This document shows, in pieces, positions 59,041-64,000 of a DNA stretch of 64,000 nucleotides. Source of the DNA: Vanessa cardui (Eukaryota > Arthropoda > Insecta > Lepidoptera > Nymphalidae); NCBI RefSeq assembly GCF_905220365.1, contig NC_061129.1, positions 7,936,803 to 8,000,802 on the forward strand. Direction: 5' to 3'. Position 1 is the first letter of the stretch. Each line of letters opens with the position of its first letter. Position numbers and translations under genes: made by a program. A model generated the notes under the pieces. That model had not been told where the DNA came from and did not search any database. It saw only the letters and a program-made list of their open reading frames with translations.

Positions 59041-59285
59041 TTACGAGAGTAACCTTAGCATTCAATACGGTTTTATGACATTTGATTCTATATCATAATT
59101 TATATCACATTATTATTACATATTATTAATATAGCTATTGAATTTACTTTATTATATACAATTATTATTGTAATTAATTGATCAATAATTTGTAAAACTG
59201 TAATTAATATTATTTTATATGGCATAGCATTTAATACTGGCATGTAACACTATTTCTTATTTTAAATATTATTGAGCTGTCATTA
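59041..59285 (+). repeat. Interspersed repeat shared with 40636-40859
   Basis: A second copy of the repeat at 40636, with an extra ~20 bp (AATATAGCTATTGAATTTAC region). The similarity ends at 'GAGCTGTCATTA', exactly where the next repeat begins. The start of a third copy is at 63929-64000. Confidence 0.85.
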
Positions 59286-59286
59286 T

Positions 59287-60674
59287 ATAAAATTTTAACA
59301 AAAAGAAAAACCGACTTCAAACAAAACACTATTTTCAACCGACTTCCAAAAGGAGGAGGTTATCAATTCGTCTGTATTTTTTTTATTTTTTTTTTTTTTT
59401 TATGTTTGTTACCTCATAACTTTTCACTGGGTGGACCGATTTTGATAATTTTTTTTTTGTTTGAAAGGTAGTGCTTCCCGTGGGGTCCCATTTTTTTTAT
59501 TTTTTTTTCCGATGATGGTATCCATGTGAAAACGACATAAGTCTTAAATTTGCATTATGTATATGCGCGACAAATAGGCGAATAACTGAAAATCACGTTA
59601 ACCAATTTTGATAATTCTTTTTTTATTATAAAATATATACTTCAAGGGTAATTTGGTGAAAGTTTGGTAAGGTTCTGAGCACAGGATCCATGACAAAGTA
59701 ACGGAACGGAAGGGAACGGAACAATTCTGAGGAGCACGTTAGCGATACTCGGTCGAATCTTTTATTTGTAGGTTATTTGGATATTTGAGTCACCTTCCGT
59801 AATGTGGTTATGTTTATGTAATTATCATAGTCGAATATTATAATCAACTAGCTACCCACCCCGGCTTCGCACGGGTGCAATACTGATACTAAATATACTA
59901 CAGAATTTGTTTATATACGACATCACATCGCAAACTTCTAAAATTATCAGTGTTTCTTTACTATATTGTTCATGTATTATATACACAAACCTTTCCCTTG
60001 AATTACACTATCTTTTAAAAAAAACAGCATCAAAATCCGTTGCGTAGATTTAAAGATATAGGGACAGAGAAAGCGACTTTGTTTTATACTATGTAGTGAT
60101 GGAACTCCTATACGGCTCGCAGTTAGGGTGCGATATGGGGCAGAATTTCTTACTATCTTTAATCAAATTTTGTGTATGTGATGTGATGTCATATGATGTA
60201 CGAAATATAGTTGGTCTTTTTCAAAGTTTTTTGCTGAGTTCGATTACAGCTCTTTCGAGGGATCCTTGTAGTTTACGCCGCGTGACGTATTAAATCCGCA
60301 TTTTCGAAAGTCTATTTTTGCTTTATTCGCAAGTTTCCTTTGAAATTGTCCTTGAAGTAGTTTCTGACTCATATAAACGGAACGCTTAATCTATCCATAT
60401 TAAAAAAAATTAGTTAGTCAACATCAGCTTCACTTAAAATCAAAAAATAAATAAAATTTTAACAAAAAGAAAAACCGACTTCAAACAAAACACTATTTTA
60501 TAAAACAAATGAATATCACGAAAAAGTAATAAAAATAATTGCGTATTCAACATATTTTTTAGAGTCTTCCTATGTTAAATGAAATGAAAAATATTAGACT
60601 ACTTAAAAGTCGATTAACGATTATATCATGTAGTTATAATTATTGTTATATTTGGAGTCGGTGTCAGCCACGGT
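59287..60674 (+). repeat. Interspersed repeat with 49-bp direct repeats
   Basis: The 49-bp block ATAAAATTTTAACAAAAAGA...ACACTATTTT is present twice without mismatch (59287-59335 and 60451-60499). Between them are 'CCGACTTCCAAAAGGAGGAG', poly(T) runs and 'CTTTTCACTGGGTGGACCGA'. Downstream the sequence continues to 'GGAGTCGGTGTCAGCCACGG' at about 60674. I recognise these strings as common in Lepidoptera, but the class of element is unclear. A short Helitron is nested inside. Confidence 0.7.
59848..60099 (-). mobile_element. Non-autonomous Helitron, family A copy 2
   Basis: CTAG at 59848-59851 and the complement of the 5' end (CTATGTAGTGA, ending 60099) match the element at 19243-19513 in inverted orientation. 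It shares 'ACCCCGGCTTCGCACGGGTG' and 'ACTGATACTAAATATACTAC'. It is 252 bp and nested in the repeat starting at 59287. Confidence 0.82.
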
Positions 60675-60677
60675 GAT

Positions 60678-60860
60678 TTTGATTCAATGAAATTAGACAC
60701 ACGCAGGTTTCCTCACGATGTTTTCCTTCACCGCCGAACTTGAGATGAATTATAAACACAAATTAAGCACATATATATGTATATAGTGGTGCTTGCCTGG
60801 TTTTGAACCCGAAATCATCGGTTAAGATGCACTCGTTTTAACCACTGGGCTATCTCGGCC
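60678..60860 (-). repeat. tRNA-derived SINE, truncated
   Basis: The tRNA-like head is well kept (ACCACTGGGCTATCTCGGCC, and box B GGTTTTGAACCC on plus). The first half of the body is present (ATGAATTATAAACACAAATT, TTCCTCACGATGTTTTCCTT). The 3' half of the SINE is absent. Confidence 0.88.
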
Positions 60861-61297
60861 CTTGAAGTACACTAACTAAATATTTCAAATAGACTACGAT
60901 AATAGTTTAAGATGAAGAAAAAATAGAAATAAAACACTATCGGTGGTAAAATTTTGTAAAGAATATGTCGGTGCCACACCAATGAAAATGAAATATATTT
61001 TTTTTGCTGTATTCTGATTCGAATGTTCAGTGAACTAAGGTGATTTTAATTAGATCTTTTTTAATTAAATTACATTACGATATTTATATCTGACAGAGAA
61101 GTATGGAAGAAGAAGACCTGCTGCGCCGACCCTAAATAAAATTGAGGAAAGGGCAGGATGGGGATGATGAGTGGACGTTACATTTATAATGTAAGAAGTA
61201 GTTTATATTTCTCATAGTAATTCTATGGGTGAAGGCTATCATACCAATAAATAACTATAGGGGAGGAACTACTACTGCTACACATAACTTTCTAAAT
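60861..61297. other. Non-coding DNA, nothing recognised
   Basis: A short stretch (AGAAGAAGACCTGCTGCGCC, then AAATTGAGGAAAGGGCAGGA at about 61107-61160) may be an old LINE remnant. The rest is unassigned. Confidence 0.35.
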
Positions 61298-61341
61298 CGT
61301 CAATGTTTTATATTTTAAAATAAAAATATAAAACATTGACG
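61298..61341. repeat. Perfect 19-bp hairpin abutting a SINE
   Basis: CGTCAATGTTTTATATTTT (61298-61316) and AAAATATAAAACATTGACG (61323-61341) are exact reverse complements with a 6-nt loop. The right arm ends exactly where the next SINE begins. Confidence 0.9.
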
Positions 61342-61594
61342 ACCTCCTTGGTCGAGTAGTGTGTACACCGGTTTTCATGGGTACGCTACTCCGTGGTCCC
61401 GGGTTCGATTCCAGGCCGAGTCGATGTAGATTGATATTAGTTTTCTATGTTGTCTTGAGTCTGGGTATTTGTGTTACCGCCGTTACTTCTGATTATTCCG
61501 TTATTTCCATAACACAAGTGCTTTGGCTACTTACATTGGGATCTGAGTAATGTACATATGTGATGTTGTCCAATATTTATTTATTTTTAAAGAA
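61342..61594 (+). repeat. Second tRNA-derived SINE family
   Basis: The head 'ACCTCCTTGGTCGAGTAGTG' and box B 'GGGTTCGATTCCAGGCCGAG' are followed by 'TTAGTTTTCTATGTTGTCTT', 'CATAACACAAGTGCTTTGGC' and an AT-rich (TTTA)n tail. It differs from the SINE at 1612, 25213 and elsewhere. The tRNA-like head is not followed by a tRNA terminator, so this is not a tRNA gene. Confidence 0.85.
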
Positions 61595-62258
61595 TAGATT
61601 TCAAAATTTCCGATTTTAATAAGTTTTTATAATTCCACCGGGATGTGAAGAAAAAATAGATGTTTTTATTATTGTAATATTTTAGGTAGGATCGTGAATA
61701 TCTTAATCCGTTTTATTAATATAGACAATTCTTAAATAAGTATAAATTAATATTAGCATATTTAACTATTCCCTTAAAATATACATGCTAATGAATGATA
61801 ATAAATGCTTGAGTTTCCGAGAAATATATCTCATTTGATAATTGCCAAGGCAATGTTATGCCAATAGAAAGACGGTCACAATCAGTTTATTCAAATTTTA
61901 AAATAGAAATAAAAACAAATGTATACAAACTTTTATGTAGTTGCTCTCATCCAAAACTGATATTTTACATGTTTCATGTCACAGTTCAGAAAACAATGTA
62001 TTTTCATCGTAGCCATGACCTTCTACACCAGAATTGGCTGTGGATAGAAGGAACTCGTCAACGGGCAACAGGTTAGGAAGAAATTGTATAAATAAAAACT
62101 TTTTTTAAAAAAAAGTTTCGTACTCTTAATACCTATATTATAATAATTTTAACCGACTTATATAAAACATCTGTCATGCATCAAATGTTAAAGTCTTTTT
62201 AGTGCAAAGATAAGTTTCATAAAAGAGGAAATGAACCCTAACATAAGCAACCACTCTT
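61595..62258. other. Non-coding DNA before the duplication, nothing recognised
   Basis: AT-rich. The open frame at 61858-62076 has no recognisable domain. It ends at 'AGCAACCACTC' where the duplicated block begins. Confidence 0.4.
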
Positions 62259-64000
62259 TCCGAACCGGTGGTAGCTTCACTTAATTGTAAAATGACGATT
62301 CAAAAGTGTTTATAAAAGCCTACTTGAATAAAGTTTATTTTGATTTTGATTTTTTGATTTTTGATTTATGCGAAAGATCTATTTTAACTCCTCGCAATGA
62401 TCAGGCAACTGAGATTAATAACAAAATACTGTCGAACATACAGGGGGAAAGCAAAGTTTATAGATCAATAAATAGAATGGTCGATGAACAAGAAACTATT
62501 AATTACCCGATAGAATTTTTAAATTCTTTAAATATGCCCGGACTTCCTTCTCACGAAATTTGTTTAAAAATTGGCATTCCGATTATTCTACTCCGAAATT
62601 TAAGACCCACCAAAACTTTGCAATGGAACTCGACTAAAAGTAACCCAGTTGCAACAAAATATAATCGAGGCTCAAATTTTAACAGGTTGCGGTGCAGGAG
62701 AAACCGTCTTTATTCCCAGAATACCCTTAATACCAAATAATTTTCCATTCCAATTTAAAAGGACGCAATTCCCAGTTTCGGTGTGTTATGCAATGACAAT
62801 TAATAAGGCTCAAGGGCAGACTTTTCATGTTGCCGGAGTAGATCTCGGTGTCAGTTGTTTCTCTCATGGTCAGTTATACGTTGCTCTTTCCCGTGTTAGC
62901 AGTTCTAGAAATCTTTATGTTCACGTGCCGGACGGGTCAACTTTCAATATAGTTTACCCGGAAGCTTTGCGCTAAAGTATTTTGGTTCTATAGGTACTTA
63001 AGCCCCATGTGAACGTGATGAAAATAATATTACCAATACATTTTAATTTAATAACACACAAGGAGTTACACGTTGACGAAGTCACAGGCACAGCTATCTA
63101 TACTTTTCTGCCGGAAGTCACTATTCCACGCGGACGAAGTCGCGGGCAAAAGCTAGTCATAAATATGTGTAAAAAACTGGTTTTTAGCAAACACTCGATG
63201 GTTACACTGAATCTGCAGCCGGATTTTCCAATATACAAACTTAGCAACGCATCGACAAAATTGATGATTTTAAAAGACTTAAAAAATGAGGACACCAATT
63301 CAATTGTAATTCAACTTAAAACTTTACTACTATAAGTAAAAATAGAACCTAAAGTAGTATCTTTAATTTATTATATCTATTTATAAACTCATAATTAAGT
63401 TGCGATTTATAAGTTCACTACCAGTGTCTTGAAAGGTTTATTTTGTAGAAATTGCGTATCAAAATATGATATCAAAATCACTCAAAAAATCGTAAGCACC
63501 GGCTCTTACTATGAGCGCTTTTAGAATTGTCTAAATTAAATTCCAGAAACTAAGAAAGTAATTTCTTTTACGTTGCTTAAATAATTCCCTTTCAACTACC
63601 TACATATACATATGTCAATGTAAACTCGCCTTTGATTTTTTTTAATTCTTTAATTATACCTATGTGTTTAGTCAACAGATGACTATGTCACCCCCGTACA
63701 AGCAAAACACAATATCATCATACAATAATCAAAATCAAACGAACTTAACATCTAATTAACTCAATATTACATCACTACCATAATAATATAATGCATCAAT
63801 TAGTCTGTTTTATACAAGGTGTTAAAATCGAAACGGTAAACTTCTATTCACACATTTTAAATAATAGCGTAACTTCTTTTATTGATGGTACCGCTTGCAA
63901 ACTATCACATATACCCACATCATATGTGTTACGAGAGTAACCTTAGCATTCAATACGGTTTTATGACATTTGATTCTATATCATAATTTATATCACATTA
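62259..64000 (+). repeat. Direct duplication, copy 2 (runs off window)
   Basis: It matches 57371-59112 at constant offset 4888. It starts abruptly with CTTTCCGAACCGGTGGTAGC-type sequence inside the LINE 3' UTR. The preceding bases (GCAACCACTC) differ from copy 1. It includes the LINE tail to 62366, the Helitron helicase C-terminus, the Helitron 3' end (CTAG at 63153-63156) and flanking DNA. It keeps the G at 62370 that is ancestral (also in the inverted copy), where copy 1 has A. Confidence 0.95.
62370..62975 (+). pseudogene. Helitron helicase C-terminus, duplicated copy
   Basis: The encoded sequence is identical to 57482-58087, including the same one-base frameshift near 62603-62616 and the last frame ending 'VYPEALR'. 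No Rep or Walker motifs precede it, so it is a passenger of the duplication. Confidence 0.93.

Larger units (their letters stand above)
57371..59112 (+). repeat. Direct duplication, copy 1
   Basis: This segment reappears at 62259-64000 at a constant offset of 4888 bp. In the parts compared base by base I saw only two differences (57419 C/T and 57482 A/G). It starts in the middle of the LINE 3' UTR, includes the Helitron 3' third and continues past the Helitron end into flanking DNA and the repeat at 59041. Confidence 0.95.

Overview
The window looks like a piece of a lepidopteran (moth or butterfly) nuclear genome. It is AT-rich and has long introns with GT-AG borders. It is packed with repeat families I recognise as typical of Lepidoptera: a tRNA-headed SINE (box A 'TGGCCCAGTGG', box B 'GGTTCAAA'), non-LTR retrotransposon tails ending in TTTTGAT, TTTA or ATT repeats, and Helitrons with 5' TC, 3' hairpin and CTAG ends. 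I see no bacterial genes, no CRISPR array, no rRNA and no stand-alone tRNA gene.

Only one host gene is clearly supported. Four plus-strand exons (3156-3315, 6327-6524, 39283-39444, 46633-47106) join in frame into the TM3-to-C-terminus part of a class A neuropeptide GPCR, most likely the trissin receptor. The three introns are about 3.0, 32.8 and 7.2 kb, and all three splice junctions fall between codons. Exons for the N-terminus, TM1 and TM2 are not in the window and should lie before position 1.

The introns are a repeat graveyard. They hold SINE copies in both orientations, 5'-truncated LINEs (2.2, 18, 20.5, 31-33 and 36.8 kb), several short non-autonomous Helitrons, microsatellites and isolated perfect hairpins. 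One LINE (20502-22078) sits inside an older SINE and is flanked by a GAAT target-site duplication. Its reverse transcriptase has lost the YADD active-site box.

From 50428 to 58268 lies a large degenerate autonomous Helitron: RepHel protein with zinc-finger-like, HUH/Y2 Rep and Pif1-like helicase parts. Its 5' end is rearranged. Two near-identical ~0.4 kb copies of the 5' leader flank an inverted copy of the element's last ~840 bp. The helicase ORF is broken by frameshifts and by a 5'-truncated LINE (57118-57478). The inverted copy keeps the empty LINE target site, so the events can be ordered: shared frameshift, then inverted duplication, then LINE insertion, then a direct duplication. In that last event 57371-59112 reappears at 62259-64000 (offset exactly 4888 bp), running off the window edge.

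The mobile-element proteins in the window all appear inactive. The GPCR exons look intact. The most unusual structures are the rearranged Helitron and the recent direct duplication, which starts abruptly in the middle of a LINE 3' UTR.
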